Origin: Kribbia dieselivorans NBRC 106261
GTDB taxonomy: Bacteria > Actinomycetota > Actinomycetes > Actinomycetales > Dermatophilaceae
Reading direction: 5' to 3'
Assembly (NCBI RefSeq): GCF_001552435.1
Contig: NZ_BCRE01000008.1
Location: forward strand, 1 to 38,340
Length of the DNA: 38,340 nucleotides
A program made the position numbers and the translations under genes. This document shows, piece after piece, positions 38,068-38,340 of this stretch (its first letter is position 1; each line of letters starts with the position of its first letter). The notes beneath the pieces are model-generated. The model was given only the letters and a program-made list of their open reading frames with translations. It was not told the DNA's origin and ran no database searches.

Positions 38068-38340
38068 ATGTCCACGACAGCGATGCACGCAAGTTCGACG
38101 CGACCGGCTCCGGCCGGGGTCGCGCCAGTTGCTGGTGTGCCGGTGTCTGGGGTGCCGGTGTCTGGGGTGCCGGTTGATCGAGACTGGTTGGTTGTTGCTG
38201 GAGAGGCGATTGGTCAGGTGGTCGTGCCCGAGCGGTTTGGGTCGGAGGCGCAGGCGCAGCGGTACATCGCTGATCTGGATCGGATCCAGGCGCAGATCGC
38301 GGGGAAGCGCCTGGCGGCGGTGGCGGCGGCGGGTCGGTCT
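38068..38340 (+). CDS. DUF222 (13E12-type) protein, partial
   Basis: The first 91 residues of a gene cut by the right edge. The start ATG 38068 encodes MSTTAMHASSTRPAPAGVAP, a VPVSG repeat, then DRDWLVVAGEAIGQVVVPERFGSEAQAQRYIADLDRIQAQIAGKRLAAVAAAGRS. The last part fits the beginning of DUF222, which usually precedes an HNH nuclease domain; that domain would lie beyond the window. Codons are unlike those of the neighbours, with many T-ending GTT, GCT and GGT. With the AT-rich promoter this suggests a mobile or recently gained gene. Confidence 0.6.
   Translation, partial: MSTTAMHASSTRPAPAGVAPVAGVPVSGVPVSGVPVDRDWLVVAGEAIGQVVVPERFGSEAQAQRYIADLDRIQAQIAGKRLAAVAAAGRS
38137..38175 (+). repeat. 15-bp in-frame repeat at the DUF222 gene start
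   Basis: GTGCCGGTGTCTGGG is present twice in a row plus a 9-base partial copy (38167-38175). It encodes VPVSGVPVSGVPV in the low-complexity N-terminus. Confidence 0.8.

Overview
The window is high-GC actinobacterial chromosome, most likely from the order Micrococcales (Dermatophilaceae/Dermacoccaceae-like). The placement is inferred from gene content and order and is not proven. Much of the layout matches a conserved actinobacterial backbone as I recall it from Mycobacterium tuberculosis: fasR/aceE/DUF3052/ahpE (Rv2242, Rv2241, Rv2239c, Rv2238c), Nif3/zinc-ribbon/RNase H-phosphatase (Rv2230c-Rv2228c), and glnA2-glnE (Rv2222c-Rv2221c). About 37 protein genes, one tRNA and the RNase P RNA can be supported.

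Left part (1-9.9 kb): the fatty-acid regulator fasR (cut by the window edge) sits directly behind an E. coli-type argG. A secreted glycerophosphodiesterase, glpQ, faces aceE (pyruvate dehydrogenase E1) across a 64-bp loopless palindrome. Two coupled bacterial-PH-domain membrane proteins, DUF3052, the peroxiredoxin ahpE and tRNA-Val(UAC) follow.

9.9-13.5 kb: six minus-strand genes form a tight operon that looks dedicated to alkylation damage: ECF sigma factor, Ogt methyltransferase, a 2OG-Fe(II) oxygenase, a stand-alone Ada metal-binding domain, Tag and AlkA. Most junctions are 4-base overlaps. The operon ends 30 bases from the 3' end of the tRNA, which suggests insertion there.

13.7-23 kb: a GT39-type membrane glycosyltransferase, DUF1801, then the Nif3/zinc-ribbon/RNase H-phosphatase/membrane-protein operon and yaaA. 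A DUF559 (AbiEi-like N-terminus plus PD-(D/E)XK-like C-terminus) gene is bracketed by two copies of one 60-bp hairpin element. The right copy runs into 21-bp tandem repeats made from its own distal arm. An RNB-family ribonuclease and rnpB follow.

23-38.3 kb: an amino-acid permease whose stop codon lies inside rnpB, an MBL-fold hydrolase, polyphosphate glucokinase, methionine aminopeptidase, a small conserved protein, glnA2-glnE, a compact hisD-hisC-hisB-hisH-priA-sseB run, an MFS transporter, and the start of a DUF222/13E12-type gene behind an AT-rich promoter with a near-consensus LexA (SOS) box.

A recurrent signal is a -10-like hexamer (TANNNT, sometimes CANNNT) ending 6-8 bases before the start codon of at least eleven genes, with no Shine-Dalgarno. 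This is the arrangement expected for leaderless mRNAs. The best candidates for something undescribed are the DUF559 gene with its flanking hairpins and the sigma-factor-led alkylation-repair operon.
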